64,000 nt of DNA, from NCBI RefSeq assembly GCF_050306235.1, contig NZ_JBLWFH010000001.1, forward strand, positions 1 to 64,000. Reading direction: 5' to 3'. A model generated the notes under the pieces. The model was not told where the DNA came from and searched no databases. It saw only the letters and a list, made by a program, of their open reading frames with translations. The DNA comes from Glaciecola sp947496235 (GTDB taxonomy: Bacteria; Pseudomonadota; Gammaproteobacteria; Enterobacterales; Alteromonadaceae). Below, piece by piece: positions 7,557 through 16,568 of the stretch (position 1 is its first letter; each line of letters starts with the position of its first letter). A program made the translations under genes and the position numbers.

Positions 7557-10211
7557 ATGGGTAAATCATTAGTAATAGTAGAATCACCAGCAAAAGCAAA
7601 AACAATAAATAAATATCTAGGTAACAATTTTATTGTGAAATCCAGTGTTGGACATGTTCGGGATCTTCCGACTAAGTCTTTAGGCAAGGTACCGCCTAAA
7701 AAACCAGCAAAGGAATTAAATCAGCTTACTGATACCAAAAAACAAAACTATCTAAAAAAGTATGAATACCAAAAGCTAGTTGATCGTATGGGCGTGGACC
7801 CAATGAATGACTGGGAAGCGCATTACCAAGTGCTACAGGGAAAAGAAAAGGTAGTTAACGAATTAAAGAAGCTAGCGAAAAACGCTGATCAAATCTATCT
7901 TGCAACGGATTTGGATAGAGAAGGAGAGGCAATTGCTTGGCACCTTAAAGAATTATTAAAAGGTGATAACAAAAAGTTTCAACGTGTTGTTTTTAATGAA
8001 ATTACCAAAACAGCCATTCAAGACGCATTTAAGCACCCAAGCGAAGTCAATACAGATAGAGTAAATGCACAACAAGCAAGACGATTCTTAGATAGAATCG
8101 TAGGTTTCATGTTGTCGCCACTTTTATGGAAAAAGGTTGCTCGTGGCTTATCTGCTGGTCGTGTGCAATCAGTCGCCGTTAGACTAGTGGTAGAACGCGA
8201 GCGAGAAATTAAAGCCTTTGTACCTGAAGAATTTTGGGATATTCATGCTGATTTAAATTCTGCTCAGGGCGATGCTTTGAAAATGCTGGTTGCCAAACAT
8301 GCAGGTAAAGCTTTTAAACCAGTAAATAAGCAGCAAGCCGATACCGCTGTAGCCGAATTAAAAGCCAGCCAATACAGTGTTATTAGTCGTGAGTCTAAAC
8401 CCACTCAAAGCAAGCCTTCAGCGCCATTTATAACTTCTACGTTACAACAAGCGGCAAGCACAAGACTGGGATTTGGTGTTAAGAAAACCATGATGCTAGC
8501 CCAACGTTTGTATGAGGCAGGCCATATTACCTATATGCGTACAGACTCAACAAATTTGAGTGAAGAAGCAGTTGCGACATGTCGAGAATATGTAAATAAG
8601 AATTTCGGTGATAAGTATTTGCCGGCAAATCCTCTTCGCTATGGTAGCAAAGAGGGCGCTCAAGAGGCACACGAAGCTATCAGACCGTCTAACGTTCAGA
8701 TTAAATCTCAGAGCTTATCTGATATGGAAAACGACGCTCAACGTTTGTATGAGCTTATTTGGCGACAATTTGTTGCCTGTCAAATGACGAATGCAAAGTA
8801 TGATGCCACAACCATTAAAGTACTGGCTAAACCTGAATCCGGTGAAGATTACGAATTAACGGTTAAAGGGCGTGTATTAATTTTTGATGGTTGGACAAAA
8901 GTACAACCTCAAATTGCGAAAAAAGACGACAAAGACACTGAGCTGCCCAATTTGCAACAAGGTGACAAACTATCACTTCAACAATTATTGCCCAGACAGC
9001 ATTTTACTAAGCCTGTGGCAAGATTTAATGAAGCTTCTTTGGTCAAAGAGTTGGAAAAACGTGGAATAGGGCGACCTTCAACTTACGCTAATATTATTTC
9101 AACCATTCAAGATCGTGGTTATGTTAAATTAGAAAATAAGCGTTTTTACGCTGAGAAGATGGGTGAAATTGTAAATGATCGCCTAGTGGACAGTTTCGCA
9201 GACCTAATCAATTACGACTTTACCGCCAACATGGAGCAATACCTTGATGATATCGCCCAAGGTGAACTAAGTTGGAAAGAAGTACTCAACAGATTTTATG
9301 CAGATTTCTCAGCCAAACTAGAATTAGCTGAAAAAGAAGCCGAAGAAGGTGGGATGCGACCCAATCAGGCCGTGCCTGTGGATATCGAATGCGATAAATG
9401 TGGTCGTCAAATGAATATTCGCACTGCTTCTACCGGTGTATTCCTTGGGTGCTCTGGTTATAACTTACCGCCTAAAGAACGCTGCACCAACACAATGAGT
9501 TTGACGCCTGGCGACGAAGTGGTCAATGCATCAGAAGAAGAGCTTGAAACTGAGGCTTTACGCGCTAAAAAACGTTGTCCAATTTGCGATACAGCAATGG
9601 ATAGCTATTTAGTTGATGAAAAAAATCGTTTGCATATTTGTGGTAATTCGCCGGCTTGTCCAGGTACAGAAATCGAAAAAGGCGACTTTAAACTCAAAGG
9701 CTATGATGGTCCTGTTATTGAATGTGATAAATGCCACAGTGATATGGAATTAAAGAATGGCCGTTTTGGGAAATATTTTGGTTGTACCAACGACGATTGT
9801 AAAAACACTCGTAAACTACTGAAAAATGGCGAACCAGCGCCACCAAAAGAAGATCCGGTCCATCTTCCAGAATTGCCGTGTACAAAATCTGATGGGTATT
9901 TTGTGTTAAGAGATGGCGCGTCAGGGATTTTCTTGGCGGCATCAACTTTTCCGAAATCCAGAGAGACAAGAGCGCCTCTAGTTCAAGAGCTTAAGCAGTT
10001 TAGAGATAGAATTTCTCCGAAGTTTTATTATTTAGCAGATGCACCAGCGAAGGACCCGGATGGAAATCCTGCGATAGTGCGCTATAGCCGTAAAACTAAG
10101 CAACAATATATTATGTCTGAAGATAGTAAGCAAAAAGCCACAGGCTGGTCTGCATGGTATCAAGATGGCAAATGGAAAGTAGAAGACAAGCGTAAAAAAA
10201 CCTCCAAATAG
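7557..10211 (+). CDS. topA: DNA topoisomerase I
   Basis: Type IA topoisomerase that relaxes negative supercoils behind RNA polymerase and replication forks. The TOPRIM domain is at residues 1-150, with the acidic motif DLDREGEAIAW at 118-128. The active-site tyrosine is Tyr326 in ITYMRTDSTNL. Three C4 zinc-finger modules lie at roughly residues 620-790, with CxxC pairs such as CDKCGRQM, CPICDTAM and CDKCHSDM. Further ribbon domains follow to residue 884, similar to the E. coli enzyme (865). The ATG start follows an AT-rich leader with only a weak Shine-Dalgarno. A bidirectional terminator overlaps the stop codon. Confidence 0.97.
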   Translation: MGKSLVIVESPAKAKTINKYLGNNFIVKSSVGHVRDLPTKSLGKVPPKKPAKELNQLTDTKKQNYLKKYEYQKLVDRMGVDPMNDWEAHYQVLQGKEKVVNELKKLAKNADQIYLATDLDREGEAIAWHLKELLKGDNKKFQRVVFNEITKTAIQDAFKHPSEVNTDRVNAQQARRFLDRIVGFMLSPLLWKKVARGLSAGRVQSVAVRLVVEREREIKAFVPEEFWDIHADLNSAQGDALKMLVAKHAGKAFKPVNKQQADTAVAELKASQYSVISRESKPTQSKPSAPFITSTLQQAASTRLGFGVKKTMMLAQRLYEAGHITYMRTDSTNLSEEAVATCREYVNKNFGDKYLPANPLRYGSKEGAQEAHEAIRPSNVQIKSQSLSDMENDAQRLYELIWRQFVACQMTNAKYDATTIKVLAKPESGEDYELTVKGRVLIFDGWTKVQPQIAKKDDKDTELPNLQQGDKLSLQQLLPRQHFTKPVARFNEASLVKELEKRGIGRPSTYANIISTIQDRGYVKLENKRFYAEKMGEIVNDRLVDSFADLINYDFTANMEQYLDDIAQGELSWKEVLNRFYADFSAKLELAEKEAEEGGMRPNQAVPVDIECDKCGRQMNIRTASTGVFLGCSGYNLPPKERCTNTMSLTPGDEVVNASEEELETEALRAKKRCPICDTAMDSYLVDEKNRLHICGNSPACPGTEIEKGDFKLKGYDGPVIECDKCHSDMELKNGRFGKYFGCTNDDCKNTRKLLKNGEPAPPKEDPVHLPELPCTKSDGYFVLRDGASGIFLAASTFPKSRETRAPLVQELKQFRDRISPKFYYLADAPAKDPDGNPAIVRYSRKTKQQYIMSEDSKQKATGWSAWYQDGKWKVEDKRKKTSK

Positions 10212-10222
10212 GAGGTTTTTTT
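10194..10222. terminator. Bidirectional terminator between topA and rne
   Basis: A7-CCTCC (10194-10205) pairs with GGAGG-T7 (10211-10222) around a 5-base loop. Each strand has a run of seven T after the stem, so it should stop transcripts from both convergent genes. The topA stop codon lies in the loop and stem. Confidence 0.88.
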
Positions 10223-10257
10223 GTGTCTTATTTTGTATTAATCGCGAGTAACCTTAA

Positions 10258-13092
10258 TTAATTACTCGGATTTGTACTTGGTGCACTAGCATTAGAAGTA
10301 GCGTTAGCAATGATTGCCGGTGTACGAATTCCTGCTAATTCACCACGTTTTTCGTTAGACATTTCTGAATATTCATTCATTTCTGGCATCTCAATACTGG
10401 TTGGCTGTGCCATAGGATGAGATACAAAATGCCAAGATTTAGGCTTGATACTTATTTCAGAAACCTCAGTTTTCACTTCAGCAGCTTCTACTACCTCAGT
10501 TTCAAGTGCGATTTCAGCTTGAACTGGCACATCATTCGAAGGTTCAGGCGCAGTCTCTGTAGCATTTTCACTTTCCACAGTAGCAGTTTCAACTGCAGCC
10601 TCTGCGGCTTTATCTTCACTTATTTCGTCAAATGCCAACTCAGCCTGAGCAACCTCTGTGGTTTGGGGTACTTCTTGAGTAGCGGGCTCAGCATCGGTTT
10701 CTTTTTGTTTGCGCTTTTGACCAGCAGCTCTAGCATGTCGAGGACTACGTCTCGAGCGATTGCGAGCAGGTGCTGCTTCTTCGGTGTCATCTTGCGAATC
10801 TTTCGTCTCTGCAGACTTGGCTTCAGAAGTCTGTTCTGTAGCTTTAGTTTCTGCTGCCACAATTTCTTCGCTTTGTTTAGATTCAACTTTGTTCTCTGCA
10901 CTCTTGTCTGCCGATGTGTCGACCTTAGCATCTGCAGAAACTGTTGCTTCTTGTTTCTCAAGACCTTGATCATCTACAGCAGGAACAAGGGCTTCTTCTA
11001 AAGGAGCTTGAGCCTTTTCCTTCTGAGATTCATTTGCTACGGCTTTTGGCTTTTTGTTTTCTTTCCCCTGAACTTGAGCATTTTCAGTGTTGGTTGCAGC
11101 AACCGCTTGCTTATTCGCAGTTTCATTGTCATCTTTAACCCTTACGGATTGACGTTCAGGACGACGATTTCTGCGTTGCGCAGGCTTTTTACGTTGTTGA
11201 GTATTACGTTGATTTTGTTTGTTTTCTTGTGGCTTAGCCGAAGTCTCTTTTTGATCTTCGTTTTTATCTTTAGATTCAGTGTCTTTAGCCACCTTATCTT
11301 GTTGCTGTTTACGCTGTCTGTTTTGCTTATTACGATTATTTTGACGGCGTTTTTGATTACGGTTTTGTTGGCCGCGACGGTTCTGCTTAGGTTTGCTTTC
11401 TTGTTTTTTCTCTTCTTCAAACAAGCCTTTAAACCACTTCACTAAGCCATCAATAAGTCCTGGAGATTTTTTCTCTTGCTGGACAACTACTGGCGCTTGA
11501 GTTGGCGCAGTCATACCAGACAGGGCAGGCTTCTCGCGTTTTACCGCGTCAGCATTGGTGACTATTGTCTCTTCATCTTTTTGCACAAGATCAAGGTTGT
11601 AGCTCACTTCAGATGTAACATCTGCAACTTTACGACGTAAAATTTGGAATTTAGGCGTTTCTAAATTCGGATTAGGAATTATGATTAAACTCACTTTTTG
11701 GCGCTTTTCTAAGCGTTGAACAGCATCACGTTTTTCATTAAGTAAATAAGTTGCAACAGACACTGGCAATTGCGCTTCGATTTGCCCTGTGTTGTCTTTA
11801 ATACTTTCTTCTTCAATGATGCGAAGTACAGCTAGCGCTGTAGATTCAATTCCTCGGATAGTACCATGACCATCACATCTTGGACATACGGTATGAGCTG
11901 ACTCACCAAGAGATGGGCGCAAACGTTGACGACTCATTTCTAATAAGCCAAATCTAGAAATTTTGCCTAATTGTATACGGGCTCTGTCTGCTCTAACCGC
12001 ATCTTTCATGCGATTTTCGACTTCACGTTGGTGTTTTACAGGTGACATATCGATGAAGTCGATAACCACAAGACCACCAAGGTCACGTAATCTCAATTGA
12101 CGCGCTATTTCATCGGCTGCTTCTAAGTTGGTATTCAGTGCCGTTTCTTCAATGTCGCCGCCTTTGGTGGCGCGTGAAGAGTTGATATCGATAGACGTTA
12201 GCGCTTCTGTAGGGTCAATAACAATTGAACCGCCAGAAGGAAGTCTTACTTCGCGCTGAAACGCTGACTCTATTTGGGATTCAATTTGGTAATGAGAGAA
12301 TAAAGGCACATCACCTGTGTACATCTTTACTCGATTTACAAAATCAGGGCGAACAACAGAAATATGTTGCTGAGCTTCTTCGAAAACCGTTTTGTCGTCG
12401 ATTAGAATTTCGCCAATGTCACGACGCAAATAATCTCTAATCGCGCGAACGATAACATTACTTTCTTGATGGATTAAGAAGGGAGCTTGACGTGTATCCG
12501 CAGCGGTTGAAATTTGTTCCCAATAGTGTTTTAAAACACTAAGATCCCACTTCAATTCTTCAGGAGATTTGCCTACACCTGCGGTTCTTACAATCAATCC
12601 CATGCCATTAGGCACATCTAGCTCGCTAAGAGCGGCTTTAAGCTCTGTACGTTCGTCACCTTCGATGCGACGAGAAATACCGCCTGCACGAGGGTTGTTT
12701 GGCATTAATACCAAATAACTTCCAGCAAGAGAAATAAAGGTTGTCAGCGCTGCGCCTTTTTGACCTCTTTCTTCTTTATCAATTTGAACAATAACTTCAG
12801 TGCCTTCGGAAATAACTTCCTTAATGTTAGGGCGACCTTCAAATTTGTATCCACTGGGGAAGTAACTGCGAGCAATTTCTTTGAGGGGTAAAAATCCGTG
12901 ACGTTCAGCGCCATAATTAACAAATGCGGCCTCTAAACTAGGTTCAACTCTAGTGATAACCCCTTTGTAAATGTTCGCTTTTTTCTGTTCGTGTCCAGGA
13001 CTTTCTATATCAAGATCGTAGAGTTTTTGGCCATCTACAAGGGCTACACGCAACTCTTCTTGCTGAGTTGCGTTGATTAACATACGCTTCAT
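10258..13092 (-). CDS. rne: Ribonuclease E
   Basis: Essential endoribonuclease of mRNA decay and rRNA/tRNA processing, and scaffold of the degradosome at the inner membrane. The N-terminal half is nearly superimposable on E. coli RNase E: start MKRMLINATQQEELRVALVD, S1 domain at about residues 35-125, 5' sensor/RNase H-like region, and DNase I-like catalytic domain with metal-binding Asp in LTSIDINSSRATKGG and VVIDFIDMSP (near 300 and 345). The zinc link is CPRCDGHG. The C-terminal 430 residues are low-complexity. They hold an amphipathic membrane-anchor-like segment (GLIDGLVKWFKGLFEE), a long Arg/Gln-rich RNA-binding stretch and an acidic Glu/Ala/Val-rich tail. The length of 944 is a little shorter than E. 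coli (1061), all in the fast-evolving tail. Confidence 0.97.
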   Translation of the reverse strand: MKRMLINATQQEELRVALVDGQKLYDLDIESPGHEQKKANIYKGVITRVEPSLEAAFVNYGAERHGFLPLKEIARSYFPSGYKFEGRPNIKEVISEGTEVIVQIDKEERGQKGAALTTFISLAGSYLVLMPNNPRAGGISRRIEGDERTELKAALSELDVPNGMGLIVRTAGVGKSPEELKWDLSVLKHYWEQISTAADTRQAPFLIHQESNVIVRAIRDYLRRDIGEILIDDKTVFEEAQQHISVVRPDFVNRVKMYTGDVPLFSHYQIESQIESAFQREVRLPSGGSIVIDPTEALTSIDINSSRATKGGDIEETALNTNLEAADEIARQLRLRDLGGLVVIDFIDMSPVKHQREVENRMKDAVRADRARIQLGKISRFGLLEMSRQRLRPSLGESAHTVCPRCDGHGTIRGIESTALAVLRIIEEESIKDNTGQIEAQLPVSVATYLLNEKRDAVQRLEKRQKVSLIIIPNPNLETPKFQILRRKVADVTSEVSYNLDLVQKDEETIVTNADAVKREKPALSGMTAPTQAPVVVQQEKKSPGLIDGLVKWFKGLFEEEKKQESKPKQNRRGQQNRNQKRRQNNRNKQNRQRKQQQDKVAKDTESKDKNEDQKETSAKPQENKQNQRNTQQRKKPAQRRNRRPERQSVRVKDDNETANKQAVAATNTENAQVQGKENKKPKAVANESQKEKAQAPLEEALVPAVDDQGLEKQEATVSADAKVDTSADKSAENKVESKQSEEIVAAETKATEQTSEAKSAETKDSQDDTEEAAPARNRSRRSPRHARAAGQKRKQKETDAEPATQEVPQTTEVAQAELAFDEISEDKAAEAAVETATVESENATETAPEPSNDVPVQAEIALETEVVEAAEVKTEVSEISIKPKSWHFVSHPMAQPTSIEMPEMNEYSEMSNEKRGELAGIRTPAIIANATSNASAPSTNPSN

Positions 13093-13510
13093 ATTGTCTA
13101 ACTCTGTTTAACAACAGACCTAACAGAAAGTAGACACAGAGTCTCCCGACTGTGAACTTTTTTACTACGAGTAACTTACTTAATCTTTATTTACATGGCT
13201 CTTTTTTAAGCCATTATACTGTTACTTTACAGTTAGGTCTTTTTTATACATAACAGCAATCAGCCTGATAATTTGTTTATCTTATATTGGCCATTGCTAA
13301 ATAAATTCATTCTTGCTTAACATTCAATTTACTGTGTGTTTTTAACGATTGAATGCTACCTGATATTCAGCTTTTGAGAGTCTAATAACCATTTGATCTC
13401 AAAAATTTTTTAGGTATTCCAATAAGCAATGCGATAATATCACACAAAAATACCAACACCTACGTTTTTAAGATGAAAACGTCAATCTTTTTTACAAAAT
13501 TAAGTGTTAA
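13093..13510. promoter_or_regulatory. 418-bp divergent intergenic region between rne and rluC
   Basis: No gene is apparent on either strand. The region must contain both promoters and probably a long rne leader; in E. coli rne has a leader of about 360 nt through which RNase E controls its own mRNA. Visible elements are a small hairpin, ATGGCT (13195-13200) with AGCCAT (13209-13214), and a -10-like GATAAT at 13433-13438 that could serve rluC. I cannot fold the leader by hand, so the autoregulatory element is an inference from the gap size and gene identity. Confidence 0.5.
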
Positions 13511-14449
13511 ATGACTGAACAATTTCAAAATGTACAATTTGTGACCATTACAGAAGATAATCATCTGCAACGCCTGGATAATTTTCTTACCCTGCAATTA
13601 AAAGGAGTACCCAAAGGCAAAATTTATAAAATTTTGCGTAAAGGCGAAGTGCGGGTAAATAAAAAGCGCGCTAAACCAGATTACAAACTGCAAATTGGCG
13701 ATGAGGTTCGAATCCCGCCTATTCGTTTAGAAACCGCACCACCGGAAGGGCAAATTTCAAAAGGCTTTGCGCAAATGCTCAGCGATGCAATTTTGTATGA
13801 AGATGATCGAATAATCGTAATTAACAAGCCTTCAGGTGTGGCTGTACATGGTGGTAGCGGCGTTAAATCAGGTGTTATAGAAGGGTTAAGAGCCTCACGA
13901 GAGGCACATCAGTATCTTGAACTTGTGCATAGAATTGACCGGGATACCTCTGGCTGTTTGCTCGTTGCAAAGAAACGCTCAGCCCTTAGACATTTGCATG
14001 AACAACTTAGAAACAAGCAGATGAACAAAGTCTATCACGCGTTAGTCAAAGGCAATTGGCCGCACAATTTGAGAGTAGTAGAAGCACCATTAGAGAAAAA
14101 TACCCTGCAAGGGGGCGAACGTGTGGTCATGGTGAATGATAATGGTAAAGAAAGTAAAACTAAATTTACCTTGTTAAAAACCCATGAGAAAATGTCATTG
14201 GTGGAAGCTAGACCAATTACAGGGCGAACACACCAAATTCGCGTTCATTGTCTGCATGCCGGGTATCCAATCGCGAATGACGACAAATATGGCGATAAAG
14301 AATTCGACAAATATGTTAAGTCTTTAGGCTGTAATAGATTATGTTTACATGCCTATCAATTGACTTTTATTCATCCGGTGAGTGAAGAGGTAATGACCTT
14401 TACCGCTGACTATGATGATCAACTCAATAATGCAGTGAAAAGTTTTTAA
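13511..14449 (+). CDS. rluC: 23S rRNA pseudouridine(955/2504/2580) synthase RluC
   Basis: Converts three uridines of 23S rRNA to pseudouridine. An S4 RNA-binding domain occupies residues 15-75 (KGKIYKILRKGEVRVN) and the RluA-type catalytic domain follows, with the active-site aspartate in HRIDRDTSGCLLVAKK. The late motif GRTHQIRVHCLHAGYPI is also intact. The length of 312 fits RluC. Divergent rne-rluC is the standard arrangement in Gammaproteobacteria, which supports RluC over RluA or RluD. The stop overlaps the start of the next gene (TAATG), indicating translational coupling. Confidence 0.94.
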   Translation: MTEQFQNVQFVTITEDNHLQRLDNFLTLQLKGVPKGKIYKILRKGEVRVNKKRAKPDYKLQIGDEVRIPPIRLETAPPEGQISKGFAQMLSDAILYEDDRIIVINKPSGVAVHGGSGVKSGVIEGLRASREAHQYLELVHRIDRDTSGCLLVAKKRSALRHLHEQLRNKQMNKVYHALVKGNWPHNLRVVEAPLEKNTLQGGERVVMVNDNGKESKTKFTLLKTHEKMSLVEARPITGRTHQIRVHCLHAGYPIANDDKYGDKEFDKYVKSLGCNRLCLHAYQLTFIHPVSEEVMTFTADYDDQLNNAVKSF

Positions 14450-15090
14450 TGAAGTATTCTCATATTATTTTTGATTGGGATGGCACGCTGATGGATTCAG
14501 CCGCTAAAATCGTGAGTTGCATGCAACATGCCGCGCAACGTGCGAGCCTACCCATTCCATCTGCGGAAAATGTGCACGAAATTATCGGCATTTCGCTTAT
14601 TCCAGCGATTCAACAATTATTTAATTTGCAGGGCGAACAGGCTAAAGAGGTCGCTCAGCATTATAAAGAAGTGTTTATTACGACAGACCAAACACCATGT
14701 CCTCTTTTTCCGAAAGTGCAACAAACCTTACATCAATTGCAAAAGCACTGTGTATTAGGTGTAGCTACCGGTAAAGCAAGACGGGGATTGGAAAGAGCAT
14801 TTGATGCTACAAATAGTCGCCAGTATTTTGATACTTCCATTTGTGCGGATGAAGCTGAATCAAAGCCTTCTCCTCAAATGCTTGAAAAGTTAATTGCCCA
14901 TTGGAATGTGCCTGCATCTCAGGTGTTGATGGTAGGTGATACTGTTTATGATATGCAAATGGCTGAAGCCATAGATATGCCTAGATTAGGCGTTTCCTTC
15001 GGTGTACATCATGAAGAGCGTTTAAAACAGCACAATCCAGTTGGTATTTTGCACCACTATGACGACCTTTGGTCGTTTATCACGCACTAG
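14449..15090 (+). CDS. HAD-superfamily phosphatase, phosphoglycolate-phosphatase-like
   Basis: Haloacid-dehalogenase hydrolase of subfamily IA, 213 residues. Motif I is FDWDGTLMDS with nucleophile Asp near residue 9. Motif II is the threonine in GVATGKARRGL, motif III is the lysine in SKPSPQM, and motif IV is MVGDTVYDMQMAE. The cap domain is helical. It overlaps the rluC stop by one base and is clearly co-translated with it; a HAD gene after rluC is common in Alteromonadales and Vibrio. The substrate is unknown. The similarity to Gph suggests a small phosphorylated metabolite. Confidence 0.88.
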   Translation: MKYSHIIFDWDGTLMDSAAKIVSCMQHAAQRASLPIPSAENVHEIIGISLIPAIQQLFNLQGEQAKEVAQHYKEVFITTDQTPCPLFPKVQQTLHQLQKHCVLGVATGKARRGLERAFDATNSRQYFDTSICADEAESKPSPQMLEKLIAHWNVPASQVLMVGDTVYDMQMAEAIDMPRLGVSFGVHHEERLKQHNPVGILHHYDDLWSFITH

Positions 15091-15127
15091 AGCCTGTTTA
15101 TCATGCTCTAATTTTTAGGACAATAAA

Positions 15128-15598
15128 ATGTTAGATTTGAGTAGCAGTGACATGAGTCTTTATCAACAAATTGAAGCCATAACCCAGGATGAACCGGATA
15201 TTATTGCAAATTTAGCGAATATTAGCGCTATCTTGTTTAATCAAATGGAGCAGATCAATTGGGCTGGCTTTTATTTAATGAAGGATGGCATGCTAGTGTT
15301 AGGTCCTTTTCAAGGACAACCTGCTTGTATTCGAATTCCTCTAGGGAAGGGCGTTTGTGGAACAGCAGCAGCGCTAAATCAAACAATGTTAGTTGAAGAT
15401 GTTCATCAATTTGAAGGTCATATCGCTTGTGATGCAGCCTCTAATAGCGAAATTGTAATTCCCATCTGTAAAGATTCTGAAGTATATGCGGTTTTAGATA
15501 TAGATTCGCCCATGGTCGGTCGTTTTTCCGAAGACGATAAAGTCGTGTTAGAAAAAGTTGCTAGGCTAATAGAATCAGTGATTGCGAAAGGGCAATAA
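15128..15598 (+). CDS. msrC: Free methionine-(R)-sulfoxide reductase (GAF type)
   Basis: Reduces free methionine-R-sulfoxide using a GAF-fold domain. The 156-residue protein has the family segments INWAGFYL, GPFQGQPACIRIPLGKGVCG and the late cysteine in GHIACDAASNSEIVIPI. Cys67, Cys77 and Cys101 correspond to the three redox cysteines of E. coli YebR/MsrC, with Cys101 the likely catalytic one. In E. coli yebR lies beside proQ and prc, as here, which supports the call. It is preceded by AGGACAATAAA, a good ribosome site. Confidence 0.92.
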   Translation: MLDLSSSDMSLYQQIEAITQDEPDIIANLANISAILFNQMEQINWAGFYLMKDGMLVLGPFQGQPACIRIPLGKGVCGTAAALNQTMLVEDVHQFEGHIACDAASNSEIVIPICKDSEVYAVLDIDSPMVGRFSEDDKVVLEKVARLIESVIAKGQ

Positions 15599-15603
15599 AA
15601 TAT

Positions 15604-15864
15604 ATGAAACACTTAGTTGATATTCATGTTCACTTAAGTACACCTGAGGACATGGAAGATAGACATGATGATCCCTATGAGGCATCTGAATGTTTAAATT
15701 CAATATTACATCTTACTTATGATAAAGCCGACGATGATATAGATCCCCATACCCTTGAACAGAGACTACAGAATGTTTGGGAAGTTTGGCATCTAAATAC
15801 AGAAATTGTGAACATTGATATAGAAGATTTAGTAGATTGGGTAGACCATCAATCAAATACCTGA
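15604..15864 (+). CDS. Small acidic protein of unknown function
   Basis: An 86-residue, strongly acidic protein that I do not recognise. It contains histidine/aspartate-rich stretches (VDIHVHLSTPEDMEDRHDD) and tryptophans in VWEVWHLNTEI. No signal peptide or membrane segment is seen. The start is 5 bases after the msrC stop and proQ follows 52 bases later, so it sits inside a tight co-directional block. No alternative-frame gene fits this gap, which favours it being real. Confidence 0.6.
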   Translation: MKHLVDIHVHLSTPEDMEDRHDDPYEASECLNSILHLTYDKADDDIDPHTLEQRLQNVWEVWHLNTEIVNIDIEDLVDWVDHQSNT

Positions 15865-15916
15865 AATAATGCTGTAATCTACAAGGACAATAAGACATTT
15901 AGTTCATAATTCAAAA

Positions 15917-16555
15917 ATGGTTCAAGAAAAGTTATCAAACACTAAAGATACACTGGCATATTTATGTTCCCAGTTTCCAAAATGCTTTACTCTAGATGGT
16001 GATGTGAAGCCACTAAAAATTGGAATATTTAAAGATCTAGCCGAAAGGTTGGATGATTCTGAGATTGTCAGTAAACGACTATTAAGAATGAGCTTGCGGC
16101 ACTATACTAGTAGCTGGAAATATCTGGCTTCAGTTAAAGAAGGTAGTGCAAGAATAGATTTAGATGGAATAGACGGCGACTTAGTAGAAGCAGAACATGC
16201 TGAACATGCGGCTGTGCAGTTAAAAGAAAGTAAACAACGTGCAGCGGAAAAACGTCAACAGCAAAAGCAAGAGAAAGCTAAGTCTAGCCCGCCTAAACAT
16301 AAAAAGCCTCGTTCATTTAAAAAGCCAGACAGCAAAGACAATACGAATATAACTCATAAGAAGAAACGCCTGGCCGTTAATAAAATTGCGGACGATGAAT
16401 TGAAGGTTGGATTGGTCGTGTCAGTAAAGGTTGGTAAACAACCTATGCCAGCAGTTGTGACAGAAGTTTCAAAAGATGGGGTTTTTGTGCAACTTAATTC
16501 TGGTATGTCGGTCAAAGTTACTCAAGACCAGTTAAGAACCGTTTCAAAAAGTTAA
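15917..16555 (+). CDS. proQ: RNA chaperone ProQ
   Basis: Global small-RNA-binding chaperone. The FinO/ProQ domain spans residues 8-115, with the conserved core LKIGIFKDLAERL and the RNA-contacting strip LRMSLRHYTSSWKYL. A basic, Lys/Gln-rich linker (about 95-150) joins it to a C-terminal Tudor/SH3-like domain (155-212, LKVGLVVSVKVGKQPMPAVV). The length of 212 is close to E. coli (232). It is followed 13 bases later by prc, the conserved proQ-prc pair. Confidence 0.95.
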   Translation: MVQEKLSNTKDTLAYLCSQFPKCFTLDGDVKPLKIGIFKDLAERLDDSEIVSKRLLRMSLRHYTSSWKYLASVKEGSARIDLDGIDGDLVEAEHAEHAAVQLKESKQRAAEKRQQQKQEKAKSSPPKHKKPRSFKKPDSKDNTNITHKKKRLAVNKIADDELKVGLVVSVKVGKQPMPAVVTEVSKDGVFVQLNSGMSVKVTQDQLRTVSKS

Positions 16556-16568
16556 GAGAGGTAGGTTA

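Noticed and set aside
10417..11001. A 194-residue plus-strand reading frame across the rne C-terminal region, and similar frames at 11008-11445.
   Set aside because: They lie antisense to the low-complexity tail of RNase E. Their Phe/Ser/Leu-rich composition is what the reverse of Lys/Glu/Gln-rich coding gives, and no ribosome site or family match is seen.
13195..13214. The ATGGCT/AGCCAT hairpin in the rne-rluC gap as a terminator.
   Set aside because: The stem is only 6 bp, the T run lies in the loop rather than after it, and no gene ends there.
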